Below, in pieces: positions 35,707 to 44,343 of a DNA stretch of 59,308 nt. The first letter of the stretch is position 1, and every line of letters starts with the position of its first letter. The notes under the pieces were generated by a model. The model was not told the origin of the DNA, ran no database searches, and was given only the letters and a program-made list of their open reading frames with translations. Made by a program: the position numbers and the translations under genes. This DNA comes from Chitinophagaceae bacterium. GTDB lineage: Bacteria > Bacteroidota > Bacteroidia > Chitinophagales > Chitinophagaceae. Where the stretch lies: positions 1-59,308 of the forward strand of contig JALNZE010000021.1 in assembly GCA_023229465.1 (NCBI GenBank), written 5' to 3'.

Positions 35707-37263
35707 ATGTCTGTAGCAAAAATTTTATGGGTTGATGATGAGATGGAAAGCCTGCAATCGCAGAAATTATTTTTGGAACACAAAGGTTACGAAGTACACA
35801 CGCTTACCAATGGATTTGATGCCATTGACTATGTAAAAGACAACCTGGTGGATGTGGTATTGATGGATGAAGCTATGCCCGGCATTACAGGCCTGGAAAC
35901 CCTGGCTAGAATAAAAGAAGTGAATAGCCGGATTCCGGTAGTACTCATCACTAAAAATGAAACAGAAAACCTGATGGATGATGCCATTGGAAGCCAGATA
36001 ACCGATTACCTGATCAAACCCGTTAATCCCAACCAGGTTTTATTAACGTTAAAAAAAATCATTGATAATAAAAGACTGGTAGCGGAAAAAACCACTTCCG
36101 CTTATCAACAGCAATTCCGGGAACTATTCATGGCACTAAGTAATCATCCTGATTACAATGAATGGATGGAAATTTATAAAAAACTAGTGTATTGGGAACT
36201 GGAAATGGAGAAGAGTGATAGTCCTGAAATGCGCGAAATTTTTCAATCTCAGAAGCAGGAAGCCAATACTGAATTCTTCAAATTCATCAGTAAAAATTAT
36301 ACTGCATGGCTTGATCCAAAAAGTTTTTCCGCACCTATCATGAGTAATCATTTGTTTCAGTTTAAAGTATTGCCGCAGGTAGAAAAGGGGGTACCCACTT
36401 TTTTTATACTGATAGATAATCTTCGTTACGACCAGTGGAAAGCCATCCAACCCATTTTTGCCGAGAGTTTTCGGGTACTGGAAGAAGAAACATTTTATTC
36501 AATTTTACCCACTGCCACCCAATATTGCCGTAATGCTATTTTCGCGGGATTATTGCCGGTTGATATTGAAAAGCAGTTTCCTGAACAATGGAAAAATGAT
36601 GATGAGGAAGGGGGCAAGAATTTGTTTGAAGAAGATTTTTTTAAAGCACAGCTCAAGCGACTGAAAAGAGAGGATATCCGTTTTAGCTACCATAAAATTG
36701 TGAATCATCATGATGGGCAGCAACTCGTTGGTAATATACATAACCTGCTTCAAAATGATCTGAATATTATCGTGTATAATTTTGTGGACATGCTTAGTCA
36801 TGCCCGAACCGAAATGGAAGTGCTGAAAGAACTGGCCAGTGATGAAGCCAGTTACCGGAGTATCACCAAAAGCTGGTTCGAACATAGCCCCCTGCACCAG
36901 GCCCTGAAAAAGATAGCGGATAAGAATATCAAAATTGTATTGGCAACGGATCATGGAAGTGTGCGCGTGAATACACCACATAAAGTAATTGGCGATAAGC
37001 AAACTACGGCCAATCTCCGGTACAAACATGGCCGTAACCTAAATTTTGAGCCAAAGGATGTATTGGCATTTAAAGATCCAAAACTAGCCGGCCTGCCTGT
37101 ACCTAATGTAAATTCCTCTTTCATTTTTGCCAGGGAAGATGGATTTCTTTGTTATCCCAATAATTACAATCACTACGTTAATTATTACAAAAATACCTTT
37201 CAGCATGGAGGCATCAGCCTGGAAGAGATGATTGTGCCGGTGATTAAGATGGTGAGCAAGTAG
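35707..37263 (+). CDS. porX: PorX: response regulator with PglZ phosphatase domain
   Basis: PorX controls the type IX secretion system in Bacteroidota, with the kinase PorY and the sigma factor SigP in studied species. The N-terminal CheY-like receiver has acidic residues DDE at 10-12, Asp54 in VLMDEAMPG and the Lys in LIKPVNPN. The C-terminal alkaline-phosphatase-like PglZ domain contains FFILIDNLRYDQW, LPTATQYCRNAIF, FVDMLSH and ATDHGSVRV, which supply the metal-binding residues. Length is the usual 518. Heptad tracts flank it on both sides (35668-35702 and 37272-37299). The 268-bp upstream gap otherwise shows only A/T-rich sequence. Confidence 0.95.
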   Translation: MSVAKILWVDDEMESLQSQKLFLEHKGYEVHTLTNGFDAIDYVKDNLVDVVLMDEAMPGITGLETLARIKEVNSRIPVVLITKNETENLMDDAIGSQITDYLIKPVNPNQVLLTLKKIIDNKRLVAEKTTSAYQQQFRELFMALSNHPDYNEWMEIYKKLVYWELEMEKSDSPEMREIFQSQKQEANTEFFKFISKNYTAWLDPKSFSAPIMSNHLFQFKVLPQVEKGVPTFFILIDNLRYDQWKAIQPIFAESFRVLEEETFYSILPTATQYCRNAIFAGLLPVDIEKQFPEQWKNDDEEGGKNLFEEDFFKAQLKRLKREDIRFSYHKIVNHHDGQQLVGNIHNLLQNDLNIIVYNFVDMLSHARTEMEVLKELASDEASYRSITKSWFEHSPLHQALKKIADKNIKIVLATDHGSVRVNTPHKVIGDKQTTANLRYKHGRNLNFEPKDVLAFKDPKLAGLPVPNVNSSFIFAREDGFLCYPNNYNHYVNYYKNTFQHGGISLEEMIVPVIKMVSK

Positions 37264-37271
37264 GAAAAGGC

Positions 37272-37299
37272 AGTTAGGAGTTAGGAGTGAAAGTCGTGA
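37272..37299. repeat. Composite heptad tract after porX
   Basis: AGTTAGG, AGTTAGG, AGTGAAA, GTCGTGA in one phase, starting 8 bp after the porX stop. The first word is the one at ruvC (reverse complement), the last the one at recQ, so two words meet in one register. Confidence 0.75.
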
Positions 37300-37354
37300 G
37301 AAAACATGTGAATAACTCCTTTGGATTACTGACTTGGCCTCCTGAGCATATCCT

Positions 37355-37362
37355 TACCTTTG
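37355..37362 (+). promoter_or_regulatory. Candidate -7 box for the 90-residue protein gene
   Basis: TACCTTTG fits TAnnTTTG, with TTGG 17 nt upstream as a poor -33 box. It lies 29 nt before the ATG at 37392 and supports that start over an upstream one. Confidence 0.45.
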
Positions 37363-37391
37363 TAACATATTATTTTTTTACTTTTGACTTC

Positions 37392-37664
37392 ATGAAATAC
37401 ACGCAACCCACCTTAGATAAATTAGCAGACATACTGGGCGAATCGGGCTATGTGGTTCGCTATGAGCGCGGTACTTTTCAGAGTGGCTGGTGCCTGCTGG
37501 AGGCGAGAAAAATTGTAGTACTGAATAAATTCCTAAATGTAGAGGGCCGGATTAATACACTTATGGAGATTATTCCTCTACTGGCTATAGATTTTGATAA
37601 GCTTACACACCAGTCTCAAAAACTGTACGAAGAGGTTGTAAAAATAGCTGCTACTGCTGCCTGA
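37392..37664 (+). CDS. Conserved small protein, function unknown
   Basis: A 90-residue soluble protein (MKYTQPTLDKLADILGESGY...). It has a predicted alpha/beta N-terminal half (YVVRYERGTFQSGWCLLEARKIVVLNKFL) and a helical C-terminus. I place the start at 37392 because the -7 box lies at 37355 and the extra upstream frame starts in a heptad tract. Small proteins of this kind often sit by the PhnP-like hydrolase gene in this phylum, as here (51 bp apart). No known domain was recognised. Confidence 0.7.
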   Translation: MKYTQPTLDKLADILGESGYVVRYERGTFQSGWCLLEARKIVVLNKFLNVEGRINTLMEIIPLLAIDFDKLTHQSQKLYEEVVKIAATAA

Positions 37665-37703
37665 CTTGCGGTTAATACGTTAATTGGGTTAGCTTATTTG
37701 ACT

Positions 37704-37711
37704 TAGATTTG
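37704..37711 (+). promoter_or_regulatory. Candidate -7 box for the PhnP-like gene
   Basis: TAGATTTG fits TAnnTTTG and ends 4 nt before the GTG start, pointing to a leaderless transcript. TTGG lies 16 nt upstream. Confidence 0.4.
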
Positions 37712-37715
37712 ATAT

Positions 37716-38492
37716 GTGAGCACTCCTCCTTTAACCATAACATTTCTTGGAACAGGTACCAGTTCCGGTGTACCCATGATTGGTTGCAACTGCGATGTGT
37801 GTACCTCCACCAACCCCCTTGATAATCGGTTGCGGAGTAGTATCCTTGTTCAATCCGCTACCACCAGTGTTGTGGTAGATACCACACCCGATTTCAGGTA
37901 CCAGATGTTACGTACGCGAACCAACCATTTGGATGCCGTGCTGTATACCCATCCCCATAAAGACCATATGGCCGGACTGGATGATATTCGCGCGTATAAC
38001 TTTACTTCTAAAAAAGCGATGAATATTTATGCCAACTCCTTAACCGGGGAAGCAGTTCGTCGTGATTTTTATTATGCATTTACCGATACTAAATATCCGG
38101 GTGTTCCGGAACTGAACCTGATAACGATAGATGACACGCCATTTTTTATTGGTGATATACCTGTTATACCCATAGAAGTCATACACCATAAAATGCCCGT
38201 GCTTGGATTTCGATTCGGGCAATTTACTTATATCACAGATGCCAACAGAATTGAAGAAACGGAAAAAGAAAAAATCCGCGGTTCAAAAGTATTGGTATTA
38301 AATGCGCTAAGAAAAGAGTTGCATATTTCGCATTTTACTTTAGCAGAAGCCGTAGCCATGGCCGTTGAACTGGATGTGCCTGAAGTGTATTTTACGCATA
38401 TCAGTCACCAGTTGGGCGGGCATACAGCTATCAACCTGGAATTGCCCCCACATATCCGGTTGGCGTATGATGGATTAACGATCAGTTTGTAA
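37716..38492 (+). CDS. PhnP-like MBL-fold phosphodiesterase
   Basis: A 258-residue metallo-beta-lactamase-fold enzyme of the PhnP / lipoyl-ligase-neighbour type. LGTGTSSGVPMIGCNCDVC opens the protein with Cys24, Cys26 and Cys29, a structural zinc site found in this subfamily. HPHKDH at residues 79-84 binds the catalytic metals. The C-terminal FTHISHQLGGH supplies further ligands. Cyclic phosphodiesterase activity is likely by family; the biological substrate is unknown. The start is GTG. Confidence 0.85.
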   Translation: MSTPPLTITFLGTGTSSGVPMIGCNCDVCTSTNPLDNRLRSSILVQSATTSVVVDTTPDFRYQMLRTRTNHLDAVLYTHPHKDHMAGLDDIRAYNFTSKKAMNIYANSLTGEAVRRDFYYAFTDTKYPGVPELNLITIDDTPFFIGDIPVIPIEVIHHKMPVLGFRFGQFTYITDANRIEETEKEKIRGSKVLVLNALRKELHISHFTLAEAVAMAVELDVPEVYFTHISHQLGGHTAINLELPPHIRLAYDGLTISL

Positions 38493-38527
38493 CCACCCTT
38501 GACTACAGAAACTTAACATGTTTATGT

Positions 38528-39439
38528 ATGAAAAGGATACTCAAAGACTATTTTACCTTTAGCAGGAAGGAACGTATTGCAGTAATTATTTTATTATTGC
38601 TGATAACAGGTGGTATGCTCCTGCCTTATTTTTACCGGGTACATCCCGCGCCGCCGGTACTTAATAAAGCGCTGATTGATTTTGTTGCACAAAGTACAAT
38701 AGCTGCCAACACCAAAGATAGTTTACAGGATGGGGCCGCTTCTTTGTATACTGCTGCCGGCACAGGTAACGTATTGACGTCATCCCTTTTTATGTTTGAT
38801 CCCAATACGGTTTCCGCGGAAGGATGGATCCGGTTGGGCCTGCCTGAAAGAACTACTCGAACCATTCTTAATTACCGAACCAGGGGCGGACGTTTCAGGG
38901 TGCCGGATGATCTGCGAAAAATATGGGGGATTAATAAAGACGCAGCAGACAGGTTAATCCCTTTTGTGCGTATTGCCGAAACGGCTAACTATCCGTTCCG
39001 TTACGAAAATAAATATACCAAAAAGCAATCAAAAGAACCCGGTATCATTGATATTAATAAGGCATCATCCGAAGATTGGGAGGCGTTGCCCGGCATTGGA
39101 CAGGTATTGGCGGCCAGAATCGTTAACTACCGGGAGCGGATAGGCGGTTTTGCTGATTTGAGCCAGCTCAAAAAAACCTATGGAATCAGTGATTCTGTGT
39201 TTGCAGTGATTAGTCCCTATTTAACTGCGCCCATTGCCAGTATACCTAAACTTGATCTGAATGCCGCAACGGTAAATGAACTTCAAATGCGAACCGGTAT
39301 TCCGGATGCAGTAGCCAGATCAGTCGTTTTATACCGCAAACAATATGGGCCATTTGTAACGGTTGCGGATTTAAAAAAGATTGTTTTTCTTACTGACTCA
39401 CTTTTTTTGCAGATAGCAAGACAGGTAAAAGTTAATTAA
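38528..39439 (+). CDS. Helix-hairpin-helix (ComEA-like) membrane-anchored protein
   Basis: A 303-residue protein with an N-terminal TM anchor (IAVIILLLLITGGMLLPYFY) and at least two, probably three, helix-hairpin-helix DNA-binding repeats. These are the degenerate LGLPERTTRTILNYRTRGGRF near residue 105, the clear DINKASSEDWEALPGIG near 175, and LDLNAATVNELQMRTGIP near 245. ComEA-type proteins hold DNA at the membrane during uptake, but this long form is a separate Bacteroidota type and its role is not established. Confidence 0.85.
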   Translation: MKRILKDYFTFSRKERIAVIILLLLITGGMLLPYFYRVHPAPPVLNKALIDFVAQSTIAANTKDSLQDGAASLYTAAGTGNVLTSSLFMFDPNTVSAEGWIRLGLPERTTRTILNYRTRGGRFRVPDDLRKIWGINKDAADRLIPFVRIAETANYPFRYENKYTKKQSKEPGIIDINKASSEDWEALPGIGQVLAARIVNYRERIGGFADLSQLKKTYGISDSVFAVISPYLTAPIASIPKLDLNAATVNELQMRTGIPDAVARSVVLYRKQYGPFVTVADLKKIVFLTDSLFLQIARQVKVN

Positions 39440-39460
39440 TGCCATTATCCTTAAATCAAA

Positions 39461-39491
39461 TTTGACTGTCTGTAAAATTCAATTACTTTTG
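39461..39491 (+). promoter_or_regulatory. Promoter of the acyl-CoA dehydrogenase gene
   Basis: TTTG (39461-39464), exactly 19 nt, then TACTTTTG (39484-39491). This is the best match to the Bacteroidota primary-sigma consensus in the window. Transcription should begin near 39496, giving a leader of about 90 nt. Confidence 0.75.
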
Positions 39492-39502
39492 CGTCACAAA
39501 CT

Positions 39503-39564
39503 AACAAACAGTCGTTTGTTTTTAGGAGGTCACCAGTTAACGATTGCTTGTTTTGGTGGCCTCC
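39503..39564 (+). promoter_or_regulatory. Structured leader with two hairpins
   Basis: Hairpin 1 is AACAAAC (39503-39509), loop AGTC, GTTTGTT (39514-39520). Hairpin 2 is GGAGGTCACCA (39525-39535) with TGGTGGCCTCC (39554-39564), eleven pairs including one T-G wobble, around an 18-nt loop. Together they fill most of the leader; the last 22 nt before the ATG are unpaired and A/T-rich. No known riboswitch class was recognised. Confidence 0.55.
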
Positions 39565-39586
39565 GTCTATTTAATCTATCTATATC

Positions 39587-40729
39587 ATGAATTTTCAGCC
39601 TACTGAATTAACTGAACAGGTAACACAATCTGCCAGGGATTTTGCTGCACAACATATCCGGCCTTTTGTAATGGAATGGGATGAGAGCCAGGTATTTCCC
39701 TTAACCGTATTTAAAGAAATGGGTAAGCTGGGGCTGATGGGGATATTGGTTCCTGAAGAATATGGAGGGGCCGGCCTTGGCTATTATGAATACAATGCAA
39801 TTATTCAGGAAATAGCCAAAGTTTGTGGGTCCATCGGACTTAGTGTAGCGGCCCATAATTCGCTATGCACCAACCATATCCTTTCTTTCGGCAATACCGG
39901 TCAGAAAAAAAGATGGTTGCCAAAATTAGCAACGGCTGAATGGCTGGGGGCCTGGGCATTAACAGAAGCCAATACCGGTAGTGATGCCGGCAATATGCAA
40001 ACCACAGCAGTAAAATCGGGGGATGGATGGATCATAAATGGCGCCAAAAACTGGATCACACATGGAAAGAGTGGAGATATCGCGGTAGTTATTTGCCGAA
40101 CGGGTGAGCCCAGAACACCCGGAAATGCCACCACTTTTGTAATTGAACGGGGTACCCCCGGTTTTTCGGCAGGGAAAAAAGAGAATAAATTAGGCATGCG
40201 TGCCAGTGAAACCGCGGAAATGATTTTTGAAAATTGCCTGATCCCGGATGCAAACCGGTTAGGAGAACCGGGAGAAGGGTTCAGGCAAGCTATGAAAATT
40301 TTAGATGGCGGACGGATATCCATTGCTTCCTTATCGGTAGGAATTGCCAAAGGGGCCTATGAGGCCGCTTTGAAGTATGCCCAGGAACGGTACCAGTTTG
40401 ACAGGCCCATTGCTCATTTTCAGGGAATCAGCTTCAAACTGGCAGATATGGCCACAGAGATTATGGCCGCTGACCTGTTGGTATGGCAAGCCTGTGATTT
40501 AAAGAAGCGGGGCGAAAAGGTAACCCGGCAAAGTGCCATGGCCAAATATTTTGCCAGTGAAACCGCCGTAAAAACAGCAAATGATGCCGTGCAAATATTC
40601 GGAGGATATGGCTACACAAAAGATTTTCCGGTAGAGAAGTACTATCGTGACGCAAAATTGTGTACTATTGGTGAAGGAACTTCGGAGATACAGAAATTGG
40701 TTATCTCCAGAGAGGTTTTGCATCCCTAG
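39587..40729 (+). CDS. Acyl-CoA dehydrogenase
   Basis: A 380-residue FAD enzyme for the first step of beta-oxidation or of branched-chain amino acid breakdown. Signature WALTEANTGSDAGNMQT binds FAD and substrate. VQIFGGYGYTKDFPVEKYYRDAK near the C-terminus is the second family signature, and the catalytic glutamate is expected in IGEGTSEIQKL. It looks like a short-chain (butyryl-CoA type) member. It has its own strong promoter and structured leader, and a terminator 25 bp after the stop. Confidence 0.94.
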   Translation: MNFQPTELTEQVTQSARDFAAQHIRPFVMEWDESQVFPLTVFKEMGKLGLMGILVPEEYGGAGLGYYEYNAIIQEIAKVCGSIGLSVAAHNSLCTNHILSFGNTGQKKRWLPKLATAEWLGAWALTEANTGSDAGNMQTTAVKSGDGWIINGAKNWITHGKSGDIAVVICRTGEPRTPGNATTFVIERGTPGFSAGKKENKLGMRASETAEMIFENCLIPDANRLGEPGEGFRQAMKILDGGRISIASLSVGIAKGAYEAALKYAQERYQFDRPIAHFQGISFKLADMATEIMAADLLVWQACDLKKRGEKVTRQSAMAKYFASETAVKTANDAVQIFGGYGYTKDFPVEKYYRDAKLCTIGEGTSEIQKLVISREVLHP

Positions 40730-40753
40730 TTTTTCGATTGCTTGCTTAATAGG

Positions 40754-40781
40754 AAAGCCCTCTGTACAGGGGGCTTTTTTT
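40754..40781 (+). terminator. Intrinsic terminator after acyl-CoA dehydrogenase
   Basis: Stem AAAGCCCTCT with AGGGGGCTTT (one T-G wobble), four-base loop GTAC, followed by a continuing T-run to 40781. Confidence 0.85.
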
Positions 40782-40832
40782 ATGCTGATTTTAATTAATT
40801 TGTTTAACTTCCTTTACCATTCGAAGTAATAC

Positions 40833-42761
40833 GTGACCAGAACTAACCGATTTTATATTTATCTGCTGCTGATTCTCTGCCAGCCCTTTCTCCTTGAGAA
40901 AGTAAAAGCAGCGGACCCTATATCAAATGAGGATATCAGGAAAGTTGATTCGCTCAACCGGCTTGCTTTCCGGCAAAAAGGATATGAAATTGCCAAAGCG
41001 TTAAATAATCTTTTTGTTGCCGAAAACCTGGCCATTACAGCCAAATATCCCCAAGGTCTCGCCATAACATACCTCTACCAGGCTGGTATTTATAACCAAT
41101 TTGGTTACGATAAAAGAACACTATCTACTTATTATAAGTCATTACAGCTTTTCAAAAGCCTGAAAGACACTTTTTATATCGCTTTTGTGAGTCAGCAGAT
41201 TGCCCGTTCCCTTCAAAATGATGGTAAAACGGAAGAGGCAATACAATTATACAATGAATCTCTGGTAGTGTACAATTCTTTGAACAGGCAGGAAGATATT
41301 ATCAATATCAAAAATAGCCTCGGGCTGCTGGAACTCGGTTTGCAGCGACTGGATAAAGCCGAATTGTATTTTAAAGAGGCCTTAATGGGCGGCAGGAAGA
41401 TTTCTTATGCGTACGGTGAGAAAAAAGCCTTGTATAATTTGGGTTTACTGGAAGAAAAACGAAATAACCTAAGGGCCGCGGAAGTTTATTATAGTCAGTC
41501 GCTTTCAAAAGATGAAGCATTGAAAGACAGGTATGGCGCCGCCCTTAATGAGTTGCAACTGGCTGCTATTAACAGTAAACAAAATAGGCCGGATGCTTCC
41601 ATTGCAATGGCTAAAGAAGCCTATCAAAATGCATACATGGTTTCTGCCTATGGCCTCATGAAAGAGGCTGTCAATAAAATAATCGTGGTATACCGCCAGA
41701 AAAATGATATTCAAAAAGTATCGCAATGGCAGGACTCGCTGATTAAAATAGTAACTACCCAAAACGAAAATGAAAAGATATATGCCCTCAACTTTATTGA
41801 TGTTATTAAAAACCAGGATATACAAAAAGGGAATGCCGAAAAAGAGGTATTAAATGCCAGGCGTATACAGCGCGAACAATTGTTAATTATTACGGTGGGT
41901 ACATTTATTTTGATCATTGTAGCGGTATTGGCTGTTCTGGCGCTTGTTAATTACCAGCGTCAGCGTTTCTTTGGTAGAGAGTTAAAGCAGAAGAATGAAA
42001 TCATCGAGAAAAAATCCGCTTCCCTCGACCAGTTAAATAAAGAGATCTCGCATCAGAATGTTTTACTGGAAACAGATAATAAAACAAAGAATAAGCTGCT
42101 GTCTATCATCTCACACGACCTTAGAACGCCCCTGGTAAATACAAAAGGGGTATTGAACCTGGTAAACCAGGGAATGGTTCCACCCGAAGAGTCTGAACGT
42201 TTGTTACAACTCCTGGAAACACAATATATCGGTACCACTTCATTATTAGATAACCTGTTGTTCTGGATTAAAGGGCAGATGGATGGGAAAGAAGAGATCA
42301 AGGTAAAAGTTAACCTGTATCACCTGATGAAAAGCCTGGAAGATGAACATCACCTTCCATTAGTTAAGAAGAAAATTGTTTTACAGAATCATATTGATAA
42401 GGGTATTACGGTAATGGTAGAAAAAGAAATGATACGGATCGTTTGCCGTAACCTGATCAGCAATGCCATTAAATTTACGAATGAAAGCGGATTAATTGAA
42501 CTGTCTTCCAGAATTGAAAACCATATTTTATACCTCACTGTAAAGGATTCAGGTATTGGTATGACAAAAGAAGCCATCAAAAAAGTAAATGCCAAGCAGT
42601 ACTATAATACAACCGGTACTTCCTATGAGAAAGGAAGCGGGTTCGGATTGATGCTATGCCGCGACCTGATCAGTAAGAATGGCGGTGAACTCATCATCGA
42701 TAGCGAACCGGGTAAGGGGAGCGCTTTTACTATTACGATGCAGTATGACCCCATTAAATAA
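40833..42761 (+). CDS. TPR-containing sensor histidine kinase
   Basis: A 642-residue membrane kinase starting at GTG. It has a signal peptide (FYIYLLLILCQPFLL), then tetratricopeptide repeats in the periplasm (about 60-330), one TM span (about 350-375, IITVGTFILIIVAVLAVLALV) and a coiled coil. A HisKA domain has His428 in IISHDLRTP, and the HATPase has NLISNAIKFTNES, DSGIGMT and GSGFGLMLCRD. The plan is common in Bacteroidota, where such kinases often act through LytTR or LuxR regulators. No regulator is adjacent. It ends convergently with the clpX-side genes. Confidence 0.9.
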   Translation: MTRTNRFYIYLLLILCQPFLLEKVKAADPISNEDIRKVDSLNRLAFRQKGYEIAKALNNLFVAENLAITAKYPQGLAITYLYQAGIYNQFGYDKRTLSTYYKSLQLFKSLKDTFYIAFVSQQIARSLQNDGKTEEAIQLYNESLVVYNSLNRQEDIINIKNSLGLLELGLQRLDKAELYFKEALMGGRKISYAYGEKKALYNLGLLEEKRNNLRAAEVYYSQSLSKDEALKDRYGAALNELQLAAINSKQNRPDASIAMAKEAYQNAYMVSAYGLMKEAVNKIIVVYRQKNDIQKVSQWQDSLIKIVTTQNENEKIYALNFIDVIKNQDIQKGNAEKEVLNARRIQREQLLIITVGTFILIIVAVLAVLALVNYQRQRFFGRELKQKNEIIEKKSASLDQLNKEISHQNVLLETDNKTKNKLLSIISHDLRTPLVNTKGVLNLVNQGMVPPEESERLLQLLETQYIGTTSLLDNLLFWIKGQMDGKEEIKVKVNLYHLMKSLEDEHHLPLVKKKIVLQNHIDKGITVMVEKEMIRIVCRNLISNAIKFTNESGLIELSSRIENHILYLTVKDSGIGMTKEAIKKVNAKQYYNTTGTSYEKGSGFGLMLCRDLISKNGGELIIDSEPGKGSAFTITMQYDPIK

Positions 42762-42799
42762 TGGGGTTCGAAGTTGTGAAATTAACCGGCAGCAGTTAT

Positions 42800-42961
42800 T
42801 TATTCATCTTCTTTATGGTCAACAGAAAATATCTGGTCAACTGCTCCACCCAGCATAGGAAATTTATCTTTTACAAAATCTGCAACGGTTTCAATAGCTT
42901 TCCTGGCCTGCTCCTGGTTCAGATTGGCCTCTTTCACCAGGCGGTCAATTAGTTCGTTCAT
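42800..42961 (-). CDS. Small conserved helical protein (53 residues)
   Basis: A 53-codon frame: MNELIDRLVKEANLN then QEQARKAIETVADFV, KDKFPMLGGAVDQIF and an acidic tail. It is amphipathic and coding-like, and starts 14 bp after the clpX stop on the same strand, so it is probably the last gene of the tig-clpP-clpP-clpX run. The KFPMLGGAVD ending resembles a group of small Bacteroidota proteins of unknown function. It is short enough to be missed by standard gene calling. Confidence 0.7.
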   Translation of the reverse strand: MNELIDRLVKEANLNQEQARKAIETVADFVKDKFPMLGGAVDQIFSVDHKEDE

Positions 42962-42975
42962 ATTATATAGATTAA

Positions 42976-44214
42976 TCAGGCAACTTTAAGGATGCTGAGT
43001 TTGCTTTTACTGAACATCTGTTCGGCATATTCAATAGTAATATGCAGATGTGTGGTTTCGGTACCTGGTAGTTCAAACATCGCATCAGTTAAAATGCTTT
43101 CACAGATACTGCGTAAACCTCTCGCGCCCAGTTTGTATTCCAGGGCTTTCTTCACCATAAAATCCAACACCTCATTATCTATCTTCAACTCAATTCCCTC
43201 CAGTTCAAACAGGCGGGTAAATTGTTTGATGAGTGAGTTTTTAGGCTCTGTGAGTATACTTCTCAGCGTTTCGGTATCCAGCGGATTCAAATGGGTAATT
43301 ACGGGTAAGCGACCTAATAATTCCGGGATCAGTCCAAAACTTTTCAGATCCTGCGCATTGATGAATTGCAGCAGGTTTTTTCGCTGGTGTTCCTGTTCTT
43401 CCTTGTTCACACTAAAACCAATGGCATTGGTATTTACCCTGCGGGCAATTACTTTATCTATTCCATCAAATGCCCCCCCACAGATAAACAGAATATTCTT
43501 GGTGTCTACCTTAATCATTTTTTGTTCAGGATGCTTGCGCCCTCCCTGCGGGGGAACCAGTACATCCGTGCCCTCCAGCATTTTTAATAATCCCTGTTGC
43601 ACACCCTCGCCGCTTACATCACGGGTAATAGACGGATTATCTCCTTTGCGGGCAATTTTATCCAGCTCATCCACATATACAATACCTCTTTCTGCCGCGG
43701 TTACATCATAATTACAATTTTGTAATAAACGGGTAAGCATACTCTCCACGTCTTCTCCTACATAACCTGCTTCAGTAAATACGGTTGCATCCACAATCGC
43801 GAAAGGCACATTCAATAAGCGGGCAATCGTTTTGGCCAGTAAGGTTTTACCGGTACCCGTTTCCCCCACCATTATAATATTACTCTTTTCAATCTCTACA
43901 TCATCCGGCTGTTGTTTGCTATTTACTCTTTTGTAATGGTTATATACCGCCACCGATAATACCTTTTTGGCGTCATCCTGCCCAATTACATATTCATCGA
44001 GGAATTTTTTAATCTCGGCAGGTCTTCTCACATTCAGTTTAAAATTACTGCTGCTGTTTCCTTCCTGTTTGGCAGTTAACTCCTGCACAATAATTTCCTG
44101 CGCATGTTCCACACAGTTCTCACAAATATGACCATCCTGCCCTGCGATAAGGATCTTAACCTCATCGCGGTTGCGGCCACAGAAGGAACAATGTAATTGT
44201 GATGTCTTTGCCAT
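42976..44214 (-). CDS. clpX: ATP-dependent Clp protease ATP-binding subunit ClpX
   Basis: AAA+ unfoldase that feeds tagged proteins to ClpP. The N-terminal zinc domain has Cys9, Cys12, Cys31 and Cys34. Walker A is GETGTGKT, Walker B VYVDELDKIARK, with GYVGEDVES as pore loop 1 and RGLRSICE in the C-terminal sensor region. The ClpP-contacting IGF-type loop region lies near AIGFSVNKEE (IGF present). At 412 residues it is normal. It lies downstream of both clpP genes. Confidence 0.97.
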   Translation of the reverse strand: MAKTSQLHCSFCGRNRDEVKILIAGQDGHICENCVEHAQEIIVQELTAKQEGNSSSNFKLNVRRPAEIKKFLDEYVIGQDDAKKVLSVAVYNHYKRVNSKQQPDDVEIEKSNIIMVGETGTGKTLLAKTIARLLNVPFAIVDATVFTEAGYVGEDVESMLTRLLQNCNYDVTAAERGIVYVDELDKIARKGDNPSITRDVSGEGVQQGLLKMLEGTDVLVPPQGGRKHPEQKMIKVDTKNILFICGGAFDGIDKVIARRVNTNAIGFSVNKEEQEHQRKNLLQFINAQDLKSFGLIPELLGRLPVITHLNPLDTETLRSILTEPKNSLIKQFTRLFELEGIELKIDNEVLDFMVKKALEYKLGARGLRSICESILTDAMFELPGTETTHLHITIEYAEQMFSKSKLSILKVA

Positions 44215-44343
44215 AGTACGTTTTATTGCATCACCGGAAAGCCAGGCTATACAAGCAATTGCCTGCGGTGAATGACTGTAAAGCTACCGCAGTTCAGCCG
44301 TAGAAAGCAAATTCCTGGTATAAATACTCTTTAAAATGGGTAA

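Noticed and set aside
42992..43711. 239-codon frame on the plus strand
   Set aside because: Antisense to clpX, with low-complexity Ser-rich composition typical of a shadow frame.
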